NCBI GenBank assembly: GCA_030867875.1 | Contig: JAOWCC010000936.1 | Location: 79,455,032-79,519,031 of the forward strand | Direction of reading: 5' to 3' | From: Actinernus sp. WN-2022 | Taxonomy: Eukaryota > Cnidaria > Anthozoa > Actiniaria > Actinernidae | Length of the DNA stretch: 64,000 nucleotides | Shown: piece by piece, positions 36,829 to 47,418 of the stretch | Layout of the letters: every line of letters starts with the position of its first letter | Position numbering within the stretch: position 1 is the first letter of the stretch | Position numbers and translations under genes: made by a program | Notes under the pieces: generated by a model | Database searches by the model: none | What the model saw: only the letters and a program-made list of their open reading frames with translations | Told to the model about the DNA's origin: nothing

Positions 36829-37579
36829 TATTTACAGAAAAAAACGTAGGTTTGTCTAAATTTCTTCTTAGTAAGGAAAGCGATAAAGGCTGCCTCAAAA
36901 GGATTTCATGGATTCGAGCGATCTCGATACACCCGCTCACGTCGTATATTTTGTAGTTACTGACATTTCTTAGTAGGTTAAGAGGTCGATTTTGATGTCC
37001 TAAGTTTAAGAGGAAAGTTAAGACATGTCTCGATACATCGCTGTCCTAAGATGTATCTTAGGAGCCTCTAAGAGGCTTTCATGATTACGGCTCCAGGGGC
37101 TTACTACAAGTGCTTCCAATAAATAAAAGTTAATAGTGTATTGTCTAATTGCAAAGTTACAAAGTATCGAAGGTGATCGGTATTTTTAGCAATTAAGGTT
37201 ACTTTAAGGTTGGTCCAATGAGCTGTTTTCTAGAGTTCTTAGTAGCACTTGTCAACGAAATTAGAAATACAAAATAAAGATCGATTTTTAAAACCATGAA
37301 GTGTGTTATTTGGCGGAACGGCCCGGGTCACACGGCTGCTGGTGAACTAGAAGACATGAACAAAATCGGCCACAACTCCGGCATTACTTTGGTTCTGTTT
37401 TGTTTGTTTTTTCGGGGGAATGTATATATTTTCCTTGCATTTTAATATATATTTCTTGCATAGTTGTTGTATGTTCCCCTCGACATATTCCCTCATATTT
37501 TTCCTTATACTTAGAAATACTGACTTTCTTTACGTACCGAGAGAATGTCAAAAGACATTGCTAGCCTGCGCGTGGTATT

Positions 37580-37602
37580 GGGGGGGGGGGGGGGGGGGGG
37601 GG
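37580..37602 (+). repeat. Poly-G tract
   Basis: 23 consecutive G flanked by CTAGC words (GCTAGCCTGCG before, GCTAGCGC after). Confidence 0.95.
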
Positions 37603-37629
37603 CTAGCGCAATCTAATACATTGCTGTAA

Positions 37630-37965
37630 TAAAAACTTAGAAGACGAGTTCCACTTCATTGTTAAATGTGAAACGTACGATACGATAAGAAACGATTTTC
37701 ATTGCACCCTTAAAATTAATACAAAATACAATACAAGTTATATGTCTGATGACCATTTATTTAATTTGGTCATAAATCCACCCATGGAAGTAGCTCGTTT
37801 TGCAGCAAAGTATGTCTATGAGAGCATGATCTTAAGATCATCAATTTTATCGATTTAGCATCTAAACGTTAATGTTTACACTAAATTATATTTTATTAGC
37901 GCTATATTCCAATGTACCATTTGTTGTGCAAGGAGCTAATAAAAATATCTGTATCTGTATCTGTA
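37630..37965 (+). mobile_element. LINE 3' fragment
   Basis: The forward frame reads EDEFHFIVKCETYD, the usual C-terminal E-D-E-FHF-xx-C knuckle, and continues VARFAAKYVYESMILR to a stop near 37858. A 3' UTR follows and ends in ATATCTGTATCTGTATCTGT, a short tandem tail. Confidence 0.82.
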
Positions 37966-38080
37966 TTGCGGACATTGATACAAACGATTGCAAGATCGGC
38001 TTCAACAAATGTAATGTCGAAATCGTTTGACTGGAGTTTTATGAAACATCCCCGAAGTGTTGTGGGGATAAACTGGGGTG

Positions 38081-38337
38081 GCGCAATGGTTAAGCGCTTC
38101 GCCTCCCAGTTTGTGCCCAGGTTAGATTCCCGTTCGCGGCGCCGCATGAGTTCAATTTGTTGGTATCTTACCCTTGCTCCGAGGATTTTTCTCCGGATTC
38201 TCCGATTTTCCTCCCTCCACAAAAAAATACACGGCGCTAAATACCGATTCGATCAGTGGTTTAGCCGGGTCCTGACTTTGATTAGCCGCTATAGTTGTTT
38301 CAAGTCCGTTAGAATTCAGAGTAATTTAAAACTTGTA
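38081..38337 (+). mobile_element. SINE-A, nearly full length
   Basis: A box TGGCGCAATGGTTAAGCGC, then TTCGCCTCCCAGTTTG, a degraded B box (GGTTAGATTCCCG), CGGCGCCGCATGAG, TTTTTCTCCGGATTCTCCG, and the 3' part AGCCGGGTCCTGACTTTGAT, GTTTCAAGTC-GTTAGAATT. It is the reference copy for the fragments at 30683, 33250, 35945, 40404, 44345 and 53095. Confidence 0.88.
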
Positions 38338-38522
38338 TAACGCTAATGAGCATGTTGATAATTGTTCTAACGAGTATCGCTCTTGTTACCAAGAGTGATA
38401 TTCGGTTCTATTGCAGACGTCGGGACTGCCGCGGGTTAATCCCCCTCATTGTTTAGAAATCTGAGCTCTTTTAAACCGTTTAACACGTGTTCAACCACTG
38501 CAATTGTTTTTTTGCTAAAGGC

Positions 38523-38773
38523 GCGTGCAATAGGAGATATTGTAGTTGAGTCTACGAATAGCAGTTTCAGCGGTATTGACCCAAACGCCTCACTTCAATG
38601 TAACGAAGCGCCATTGAAACCATCATTCTTACACGACACCAACACCCTCCTAAACAAGCACGACTAATTTAGATACACAGTTTGAATAGCGCTTCATTAC
38701 ATTGAAGTGAGGCGTTTGGGTCAATACCGCTGAAACTGCTATTCGTAGACTCAACTACAATATCTCCTATTGA
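38523..38773. mobile_element. Hairpin with ~80-bp near-perfect arms
   Basis: ATAGGAGATATTGTAGTTGA through ACATTGAAGTGAGGC-type text is mirrored exactly across a loop of about 75 bases. GCGGTATTGACCCAAACGCC pairs with GGCGTTTGGGTCAATACCGC. No ORF. Confidence 0.9.
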
Positions 38774-38789
38774 CCGTATACCAGAATAA

Positions 38790-38946
38790 GAATAGATACC
38801 TTTTGCACTGTAAGCTACAGACACTTCCTGACATGTGATATTCCGCCAGGATACATGGCTAAAACTCCCGATAGAAGCGATTTGTAGCGAACATTCTGTG
38901 CATTTTTTTTCCGGTATACGATCAATCGAACGCACTCCAAGTACTT
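38790..38946 (-). repeat. Coding-like repeat shared with 47035-47190
   Basis: The minus-strand text reads VRSIDRI here and VHSIDRM in the other copy, both ending near VAYSAK. Nucleotide words such as TTTGCACTGTAAGCTACA and AAGCGATTTGTAG are shared. The origin is unknown (transposon ORF or duplicated exon). Confidence 0.6.
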
Positions 38947-39227
38947 CTTAAGTTTATTACTGCTAATGCCGAATTTACCGAAGTTAAACAACAACAATGG
39001 CAATTTCGTTGTTTGGCAATTCAGCTTTATTGCTTTCACTTCAAAGGAGCCTCAGCTGGTGGCGTAACGTGTTCAATGTCCCGTTTGTATATTTTTAAAC
39101 TTTATATTAACATCAGTGCTCGATCCATTTTTCGATACCGAAATTTTTTTAAATCCCTTTGCTGGCGTCCTTACGGTGGCCTGGAAGGGACATTTGGATT
39201 GCGTGAATATATTTTCTTCGACAGTTA

Positions 39228-39952
39228 CTAACTCTCAATTCTAACACTCATTGAGAGTTACTAACTCTCAATGCGTGTTACTAACTCTCAATTCTAACAC
39301 TCATTGAGAGTTACTAACTCTCAATGAGTGTTCCTAACTCTCAATTCTAACACTCATTGAGAGTTACTAACTCTCAATCCTAACACTCATTGAGAGTTAG
39401 TAACTCTCAATGCGTGTTACTAACTCTCAATTCTAACACTCATTGAGAGTTACTAACTCTCAATGAGTGTTACTAACTCTCAATTCTAACACTCATTGAG
39501 AGTTACTAACTCTCAATCCTAACACTCATTGAGAGTTACTAACTCTCAATGCGTGTTACTAACTCTCAATTCTAACACTCATTGAGAGTTACTAACTCTC
39601 AATCCTAACACTCATTGAGAGTTACTAACTCTCAATGCGTGTTACTAACTCTCAATTCTAACACTCATTGAGAGTTACTAACTCTCAATGCGTGTTACTA
39701 ACTCTCAATTCTAACACTCATTGAGAGTTACTAACTCTCAATGAGTGTTACTAACTCTCAATTCTAACACTCATTGAGAGTTACTAATTCTCAATGCGTG
39801 TTACTAACTCTCAATTCTAACACTCATTGAGAGTTACTAACTCTCAATGAATGTTACTAACTCTCAATTCTAACACTCAATGAGAGTTACTAACTCTCAA
39901 TGCGTGTTACTAACTCTCAATTCTCAATGCGTGTTACTAACTCTCAACGCAT
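39228..39952 (+). repeat. Satellite array of TTGAGAGTTACTAACTCTCAA palindromes
   Basis: About 725 bp built from 19-21-bp words: TTACTAACTCTCAA, TTCTAACACTCA, TTGAGAG, and ATGCGTGTTACTAACTCTC. TGAGAGTTACTAACTCTCA is itself a palindrome and occurs more than ten times. A higher-order period of about 53 bp (sometimes 95-125) is visible. Confidence 0.93.
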
Positions 39953-39998
39953 GCGCATCTAGCATGCTGTAGCGCATGCGTACACAGCTTGTACCAAG

Positions 39999-40022
39999 AT
40001 GGCGGACGAAGGTATGAATACG
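39999..40022 (+). other. Putative 8-codon first coding exon, left arm
   Basis: AAGATGGCGGACGAAGGTAT and GAATACG are followed by the strong donor GTGAGTAA. It encodes MADEGMNT. The AAGATGGCGG context is typical of animal start regions and of the YY1 site. No continuing exon was identified. Confidence 0.4.
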
Positions 40023-41154
40023 GTGAGTAAAAGTTTCTGTATTTAATTTGCTTTAACACATGAAAAATGTATCTTTGACATTATGTAGCTTATGAAACAT
40101 ACTTCTGAATCAACAGAGGCTGGAAATAGTTTACATAAATTACAAAATACTCTAATTCTTAGTAGGAATCGAGTGTTATTGTTCAAGTTTGAAGTGTTCT
40201 CCCTGATTCTCCCTGCTCAAATATATATGGCAGCTGTCAGAGCGATCTTGTCTCCAAACTTGCCCTTTTCCCCTTTTCCCCTCCTGCAGTGGTTTGATAA
40301 AAATACGTGCACATGCATGCACAGTTAGGGCAGCTGACTTAGGCAGTTAGGGTGAGAGGCTTGGGTGATTTGTCAATAACAATCCAATTTTTCTTTCTAA
40401 CTTGATGGGTGGCATAGTGGTGTGAGTGCTCGCCTCTCACCACTGTCACCCATGTTCAAATCCCAGATTTAGTATCACATGTGAGTTGAGTTTGTCTGTT
40501 GTGTTGTCATAAGAACCTGAAGGAAACCCTTGTGGCAAGGGAGAGAACAACACAACAGACAAACTCAACTCACATGTGATACCAAATCTGGGATTTGAAC
40601 ATGGGTGACAGTGGTGAGAGGCGAGCACTCACACCACTATGCCACCCATCAAGTTAGAAAGAAAAATTGGATTGTTATTGACAAATCACCCAAGCCTCTG
40701 CCCTATAGCTAACTGCCTAAGTCAGCTGCCCTAACTGTGCATGCATGTGCACGTATTTTTATCAAACCACTGCAGGAGCACTCTTTTGTGCCGCTAAATC
40801 GCAAAATCGAATCAAACTATTTATCAGATGTTGCTTGACCCTGACAGCGCGCCACATGCACTATAACTAAGCTTAAGTACCATAAGTTTACCCTGCTAAG
40901 CAACGTACAAAGCGAAGGGGAAAAGGGCAAGTCGCTCTGACAGCTGCCATATATATTTGAGCAGGGAGAATCAGGGAGAACACTTCAAACTTGAACAATA
41001 ACACTTGATTCCTACTAAGAATTAGAGTATTCTATAATTTATGTAAACTATTTCCAGCCTCTGTTGATTCAGAAGTATGTTTCATAAGCTACATAATGTC
41101 ATAGATACATTTTTCATGTGTTAAAGCAAATTAAATACAGAAACTTTTACTCAC

Positions 41155-41178
41155 CGTATTCATACCTTCGTCCGCCAT
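41155..41178 (-). other. Putative 8-codon first coding exon, right arm
   Basis: Exact inverted copy of the block at 39999-40022, including the donor (ACTCAC on the plus strand at 41149-41154). Confidence 0.4.
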
Positions 41179-41227
41179 CTTGGTACAAGCTGTGTACGCA
41201 TGCGCTACAGCATGCCAGATGCGCATG

Positions 41228-41518
41228 CGTCGAGAGTTGGTAACATGCATTGAGAGTTGGTAACACGCATTGAGAGTTGGTAACACGCATTGAGAGTTGG
41301 TAACACGCATTGAGAGTTGGTAACACGCATTGAGAGTTGGTAACACGCATTGAGAGTTGGTAACACGCATTGAGAGTTGGTAACACGCATTGAGAGTTGG
41401 TAACACGCATTGAGAGTTGGTAACACGCATTGAGTGTTGGTAACACGCATTGAGTGTTAGTAACACGCATTGAGAGTTAGTAACTCTCAATGAGTGTTAG
41501 AATTGAGAGTTAGTAACT
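41228..41518 (-). repeat. Satellite array, right arm, 20-bp units
   Basis: GAGAGTTGGTAACACGCATT repeats about twelve times, then variants with GTGTTGG and GTGTTAG, and at the outer edge the left-arm form TTGAGAGTTAGTAACTCTCA. It is homogenised to a different unit from the left-arm array. Three spurious ORFs run through it. Confidence 0.93.
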
Positions 41519-41593
41519 GTCGAAGAAAATATATTCACGCAATCCAAATGTCCCTTCCAGGCCACCGTACTTCCAGGCCACCGTACGTCCTTG

Positions 41594-42071
41594 ATTCCTC
41601 AAATATTTACATTATATATGGCGCATTTCTAAAACCCAACGCGCCTTACATTGGTAAAAATAGAAAAACCCATTTACGAAATTAATTACAACCTAATTTA
41701 CAAACTTATTTACAAACAACCGGCGGCGAAGAGAAATGTTTCTTAAATAAAAATGTCTAACTTGGTCTTAAATGCCTGTCTTAGTTGATTTGATTTCTTC
41801 AGGAATAGACTGTCCTCGAGTTTAGGTGCTGAAGAAAAGAAGGCAGTAAATACCAACAAACAATGATATCGATCAGTATGAGCAAAATACAGTAGCAGAG
41901 ATCTCTTGCCAATGACTCGTCGGCATAAACGCGGCTTTTCAGTAAAAGAATGATCCCTTTTAAATAGTTTATTCATAGGCAAACTTTATTCATTCAACAT
42001 TATTGAAAAGTTGATGTTTAACAGTCAGTATCAGTAAACCTTCGACGAAGAAACTCAACTAAATAATAAAA
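41594..42071 (-). repeat. Unclassified repeat-like stretch
   Basis: The minus-strand frame 41982-41743 has FTAFFSSAPKLEDSL and NQLRQAFKTKLD, which look coding but match no family I can name. 41618-41655 has GGCGCATTTCTAAAACCCAA and CGCGCCTTACAT. Possibly a LINE or retro-copied end. Confidence 0.4.
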
Positions 42072-43740
42072 ATGAATATGAAATATTTCATTTGTTATAG
42101 CAGGCCGAGTATTAGAGTTTACAGCTGGTGGGGGCCTACCCCTCTCACACTCCCCACTATAGCCGATAAACTATCCTGCAATGCATACAAAGATATACAA
42201 AATAAGGACAACAAAGAATACTGGAACCACAAAACCCAAACCCTGCTGCATCAGATAGGACTTGGAGAACTGTGGATTAACAGGCAGAATAATATACATC
42301 ACAATAACATTATCTTGCAATGAAGGGGACGCATAGTTTACTTCAGGACACAGCTTGGTATTTATTGGAACACAGACGTTCCGTTCATAAATTAATTATG
42401 ATATTCAAGATTATTAATAATTTAGTGCCCTCTTACCTTCATTCTTTGTGTCCAAGTTTTGTTAGTCAAAGAACAACGTACTCTCTTCGCACTTGTAACA
42501 ACCTTAGTCTGCCCCAAGCTCGAACCGAAAGATTCAAGAGGTCATTTATTTATTCCTCGATACAGCAATGGAACAATCTTTCAAACGAATTTCGTTCCTC
42601 TTTATCTGTGGCTAGTTTTAAAAGTAAATTAAATAAAGAATATTTCAGCTCCCATCACAATCCTTTATTTTATCTCGGTGATCGCTATCCAGCAATTCTA
42701 CATACGAGGTTACGATTACAAAATAGTTCTCTAAATTCGCATTTATTTGCAAAAAAATGTATTCCTTCATCTTCTTGTGCTTGTGGGTTTTCAAACGAAA
42801 CTACGGTTCACTTTTTTTCTCCATTGTCCCCGATATGCTGCTCTGAGAAATATTCTGCTCTCCGTCGCTACACAGGAGTTTGGAACTATTTGGGTCAATT
42901 CATCTAATTCACAAAAGATTCAGTGATTTTTACATGGAGTTCCATCTATTGAATTTCAATCTAATGCCCGTTTTTTTTAAGCTGTTCAATTGTACATTAT
43001 TAAGTCCGCACGCTTTAATTCCTTTAGTCCCTAGTTTACTTATTTTAATATTTGTGTGTATGTACATTAGTATCCCTTACCCGCAGATTATGTTTGTCTA
43101 TTTAAATTACATAAGCCCCCTCGATGAGCTTTAGCTCTTGGAGCAAATGTAACGAATATATATTGTTTAAATAAAAATAAATAAATAAATAACATTATCC
43201 GACAGAGGCTAAAAGACATATATAACCTGATTCAAAAAAAGATCCCTAACAAAAGAACAAATTAAGGACATACTTAAAACTAACTACAACTATGAAGATT
43301 ACCTGAGTCAGATCACCAACAATAACCACAGAATAGTACTAACAAAATTAATAATAAATAACCACAAATTGGAAATAGAAACTGGGCGTTATACAAAACT
43401 ATAAAAAACTCGAAGAAAGAATATCCAAATATGCAAAAAGACATAGAGGATGAGATACATTTCTTGATAAGATGTGCTCTGTACCGTGAAAAAAGGAATA
43501 TTCTTTTCTCCAGTATAGAAAAGCAAACTAAAAATAAGATGAACCGAATGACTCACAATGATAAAACTTTTATTTCTTATTAATCCTCCAAACAAACAAC
43601 CAGTTATACCAGTATGCAGAAAGAAATAGCAAAGTACATATTTGAATGTTGCTATACATAGAAATAACGTCAAATTCAGGCTGAGACAAGATAGCACCAC
43701 AACATGCGAACACAAAAAGAACCCTGTATTAAACCAGTTG
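42072..43740 (+). mobile_element. Outer LINE C-terminal relic, interrupted
   Basis: 42112-42318 reads GLGELWINRQNNIHHNNI. After the inner insertion, 43193 onward continues IRQRLKDIYNLIQ in the style of LINE C-termini. Near 43440 a DIEDEIHFLIRCALY knuckle follows. Stops between these show it is dead. The two halves join across the inner LINE. Confidence 0.75.
42316..43199 (+). mobile_element. Inner LINE 3' end with AACATTATC duplication
   Basis: Frame 42320-42907 carries LLEHRRSVHKLIMIFKI, PSYLHSLCPSFVSQRTTYSL, LSLPQARTERFKRSF and WNNLSNEFRSS. These are typical of the C-terminal tail of a CR1/L2-like LINE. It ends in AAATAAATAAATAAAT near 43190. AACATTATC occurs at 42307-42315 and again after the tail at 43190-43199, giving a 9-bp target duplication. 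Confidence 0.87.
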
Positions 43741-43833
43741 TAATCATTAATTAGTTATTAGCCATTTAGTTCATTTAAGGTTATTTGGACTTTAGGCTAC
43801 TCCAAATAAAAAAATGTCTGTCTATGTCATTAA

Positions 43834-44324
43834 AGGGGAACTCAACCCTAAAATCAACCCAATGTCTATACAAACATATATTCGAAATAAATAGGTTCTG
43901 CTATTTAATTTTTCTGTGTTGCGCGTCTAGCAAGAGAAAATCCGAAAACCTTCCTCACAGCCTCCGGTATGTACAGACGGCTCAAGTCTTGTAATTTGTG
44001 ACGTAGTATACGGGGAATAAATTAGTTTTGCCATGCCGTCCCCTACATTGAATAGCAGGCCTAATGGCTTCTAATTGCGGACCATTGTGCTTTCTTTGTG
44101 CTAGAGGTGTGATCGTTCTTCCTTGGTATGTGTGACGTACGTTATGGGGAAATTTGCACTGAATTGAGCCGCCACACAATATAGATTTTTCAGCGGAAAA
44201 TCGAACTTGAAGACCAATTTTCTCCTCATAGACGCGCAACACAGAAAAATAAAATATCAGAACTTATCTTTTTAGAATACATCTTTGTAAAAACGTAGGG
44301 TTGATTTTAGGGTTTAGTTCTCCT
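43834..44324. mobile_element. TTAA-flanked MITE (AGGGGAACTCAACCC ends)
   Basis: TTAA at 43830-43833 and 44325-44328. The left end AGGGGAACTCAACCCTAAAA mirrors the right end, TTTTAGGGTTTAGTTCTCCT. TIRs are about 28 bp. The 490-bp body has no gene. Confidence 0.88.
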
Positions 44325-44344
44325 TTAACTGTTTTGGACACACT

Positions 44345-44412
44345 ACACTCGACTCACGGTTGATTTTTATGGAGGGAGGAAAACCGGAGAACCCGGAGAA
44401 AAACTAAAATTG
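44345..44412 (-). mobile_element. SINE-A fragment
   Basis: GGAGGGAGGAAAACCGGAGA and ACCCGGAGAAAAACT match the middle of SINE-A on the minus strand. Confidence 0.7.
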
Positions 44413-44515
44413 TGTTGTGTCGAGAAGTCTTTCCAACCACTATAGCCACTGAGAACGGACAAAACAGACTCATGTGCGATAAGTTTTCGACCTTTCAACG
44501 TTTTTACTAAAGTAA

Positions 44516-44822
44516 AGTAAAGCAACTTTATTTAACGTCGGTAACTCGTGACAGTCTGGTGAAACTGATATACTTGAGGCCGACGGGAGACCTACGATTT
44601 TACGTCCTTACCCGAGAAGACGTGAAGGTCTAACCATTTGCAGTCCGTGAACGAGATTGTTTCACAAAGGCAGCACCTTCTCTAAAAAAAAGGAAAAATA
44701 GTGCAAAATAAATGAATCTGGTTATTTTAAAACCCCGAGTGTTGGTCCGTCCGGGGTATGAACCCGCGACCTCCCGCTCGTCAGATCGGAGCTTAACCAC
44801 TGAGCTAACCGGGAGGCAATAA
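44516..44822 (-). mobile_element. tRNA-derived SINE-B, second copy
   Basis: On the minus strand: GCCTCCCGGTTAGCTCAGTG (A box), GCGGGTTCATACCCCGG (B box with one change), GAAGGTGCTGCCTTTGTGAA, and the 3' end ending TTAAATAAAGTTGC. It matches the copy at 34733. A GTAAA tandem lies at the 3' edge. Confidence 0.9.
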
Positions 44823-46009
44823 ACCTTATTTGTTGTATTTTATTACTTTGTAATACAAAAAGGATTAAAAAGGAGATTAGTATTATTAAAAAATAGTGAA
44901 GTTAGCATGCTGTTATTGAAATACTTACTGTATTGCTTGCCTTCACTTTTGTAATTGAACAAAAATCTTCATGCCTTTGCTATCCGAAATCTAAATGTTG
45001 TTAAACAGAGAATTGGTTGTTGTTTGTTTCTCAAACTGATGTTAGTTGATGCGGCAGGACATTGGACAGTAGGATCATTGCTCTACTGGTGCTAAGGCAA
45101 CAAACATTAGAAAAAGTATTTTTTGTTCAGATGATTAAAAGTTGACCGATACTGAAAATGAATTTTTTTTTAAATATAAAACTAGACTCGAAGTATTTTC
45201 ATTCACATTCACGTTAAACTTGCTTTGCGGTTGACCGTTTTAAAAAGGACAACAAAGAAACTGGAGGAAATATATTATTAGTTGTGATGGATCATAAATA
45301 TTTGTAAAGGTACGTAAACACCAGAAATCTTTGATTTTGCTTTTTACCTATAATGTAATTGTTCTTTATTATGAATGCCGCCGGAACTGATTTCGTCTTT
45401 CTGTTTGTTAACATTTCCCATGTAATCCCGCAGCCGTAACCAGGGAAACCATACACCGAATACCAGGCAGAACCCTTTGTTAATTGCTGTACTTTATTTA
45501 CATTGTCCTCATTTAAATACTATAATTTTCAAAGAATAATTCTTCATTTGGTTGGAAAGGAGCCGGAGGTTTCAATTTCGTCTCAATTGATCATATTTAA
45601 ATTAGTACCATAAAATAACATTATCTTCTCTTTGGGTCCTCTTTAGTTACTGATTTTTTAAGATTTCCAGTAAGTATTTGGGTTATATTTTAATATGTTC
45701 AAATATTTTCCAGTGCGACCCGCTACCAAGCTATTAATCTAACCTTACAAAGGACCGATTTCCTTCAGTTTAATATTTAGTTTTTTTGTTTGTGAGCAAA
45801 CTGGGACCCAAGCGTTACTGAAACCAAATCTTTTTTTCAGATGAAAAAAGTCGTACTTCACAGAACTCATTCATAAGACAGTGAAATGTGCCTATGGAAC
45901 ACAATCAAATCCTGCTACAACACGATCAAGAGAAAGTTGTCTGATTCAGTTTTGGCCGGCACTTGTTTTGAATGTGTCGGAAACAGTGTAAAGTTACTGT
46001 ACTATTCAC
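44823..46009. other. Gene-free stretch
   Basis: No credible coding frame, tRNA or foldback recognised. Confidence 0.45.
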
Positions 46010-46075
46010 CTATTCACTTCGGAAGTAGAATCGATTTTAATAATAACAAAATTGGGCTTATAGGCACTTTTTAAA
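46010..46075 (+). repeat. Repeat shared with 36195-36262
   Basis: GAAGTAGAATCGATTTTAAT and TTGGGCTTATAGGCAC recur on the other strand at 36195-36262. Unclassified. Confidence 0.65.
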
Positions 46076-47030
46076 TGGTCATTTTAGTATGATACTGAAC
46101 TTGAAACTGATTTGCGCCGCATGTAACTTGAACGCTATCGGACTCTAACAGGGGATAAGCGCGGCTTTCCATAAATATATATAGCGTCTAATAAAATTAT
46201 TTTCAGCCTTCCACTTGTAAAACTTACTTTTCCTAAGGACATTAGGTGATATCCATTCTGGGTCATATAAAAATGATTTCAATCTGTGTAAAAACTGAGC
46301 CGGCTTTACCAGTAAAGGAAAGAGGGTTCGCTTCACGAAGATGCTTCTACTTTACAACAGATTTCTATGATCTTACAAGCCACTGATTAAAATATCAAAT
46401 ATTGATATAGAATGGTGTCCTATTATTATGAAAACATCAAACAAACGTGTTTTTCCTCCTCAATCCGAAAGGGAATGTACGTTTAGTTTTCGTAGACTAG
46501 TTTGAAATAGCACTGAGTTTTAAATAAGGTTCACATATAAATGATAATATAAATGATGATATGCACAGTACATATACCGACGGCTTAGTGTCTAGTTTTG
46601 CGTTCAGGCTTTCATATTAATTGCTACTGAAATATAGTACACTAAAATGAAATCAGATTTAGTCTTAGTTCTTTGAGCAAATGTTATTGTAACCGGTTAA
46701 ACAGCTGAACAATAAAACCTGCATCTTGTAAAGTTTTTCAATCGAAGGCGGGTCAGAGTTCTGAAATAGCAATCAGTGGCAGGTGCCCCACTTTTAAAAG
46801 AAAAAACAGTTCCTCACTTCACTAAAGGAACTGCCAAAACGTACGTTAAAATTAAGTCACTAAATCCAAGAAATTAGCTTAAAATAGAATTCGGCTGCCA
46901 AGTAATATAGTTATTTTAACAGCTTGTGTAATGGCTGTAGCGCTACACATCAAGGGCTAGTTCGTTCGCCGATTTCCGGACCGTATCCCGGAAGAAGAAT
47001 AGATCAGAATAGTCTCTGGAAATTACTGGT
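46076..47030. other. Gene-free stretch
   Basis: A minus-strand frame at 46336-46145 (LLVKPAQFLHRLKSFLYD) has protein-like composition but no recognised family. Otherwise nothing seen. Confidence 0.35.
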
Positions 47031-47034
47031 TCAG

Positions 47035-47418
47035 GCACATTTTGCACTGTAAGCTACAAACACTTGCTGAGATATGATATTCATTATACATTTTAGTATT
47101 CCAGTCGCTAAAAAATCCCGATATAAGCGATTTGTAGTGATCATTGTGTGAATCATACGGTCAATCGAATGCACCCTAGTGCCGTTCAACTCCATGCAAA
47201 ATGTGGAAATCACAAACAATATATTGAAATGTATTTTCATCTCTTTTGGCACCTGATATTAAAACTGATGTATTTGCGTAAAGGTCCGAACCTTCTATAT
47301 GGTCTTTAACACTTTTTATGGTAATTATTCTCTCTCTTCCGCCTTTTGAACAATCCAAAAGCAAGCTCCGAATGACATTATAAAACTGTTCACTAAACGG
47401 TTGTAGACACTGTGGCAT
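47035..47418 (-). pseudogene. Protein-like relic of unknown origin
   Basis: The minus frame from 47418 reads PQCLQPFSEQFYNVIR, then KGGRERIITIKSV, then DENTFQYIVCDFHI and a stop near 47180. A second frame continues NGTRVHSIDRM to VAYSAK. The latter part is duplicated at 38790-38946. The frame break suggests decay. It may be a transposon ORF remnant or a gene fragment. Function not recognised. Confidence 0.35.

Larger units (their letters stand above)
39165..41593. repeat. 2.4-kb inverted repeat with satellite, exon-like and SINE layers
   Basis: Arms meet around 40509-40545. From the outside in, each arm has TTACGGTGGCCTGGAAGGGA and GCGTGAATATATTTTCTTCG, a satellite array, GCATGCGTACACAGCTTGTA, an ATG-bearing exon-like block with a donor, a unique 250-bp stretch, and a SINE-A head. 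The right arm has an extra 130 bases at 40778-40915 and a shorter array. Apart from these, the arms match very closely. Confidence 0.93.

Noticed and set aside
37902..38340. Opposed frames of 106 and 142 codons
   Set aside because: Both lie over a LINE tail and a SINE-A copy.
41131..41490. Three overlapping repetitive frames (RVTNSQC-type)
   Set aside because: They are translations of the 20-bp satellite in different phases. A unit length lacking stops explains them.
39228..41518. CRISPR-like look of short palindromic repeats
   Set aside because: No unique spacers, and the host DNA is eukaryotic. It is a satellite.
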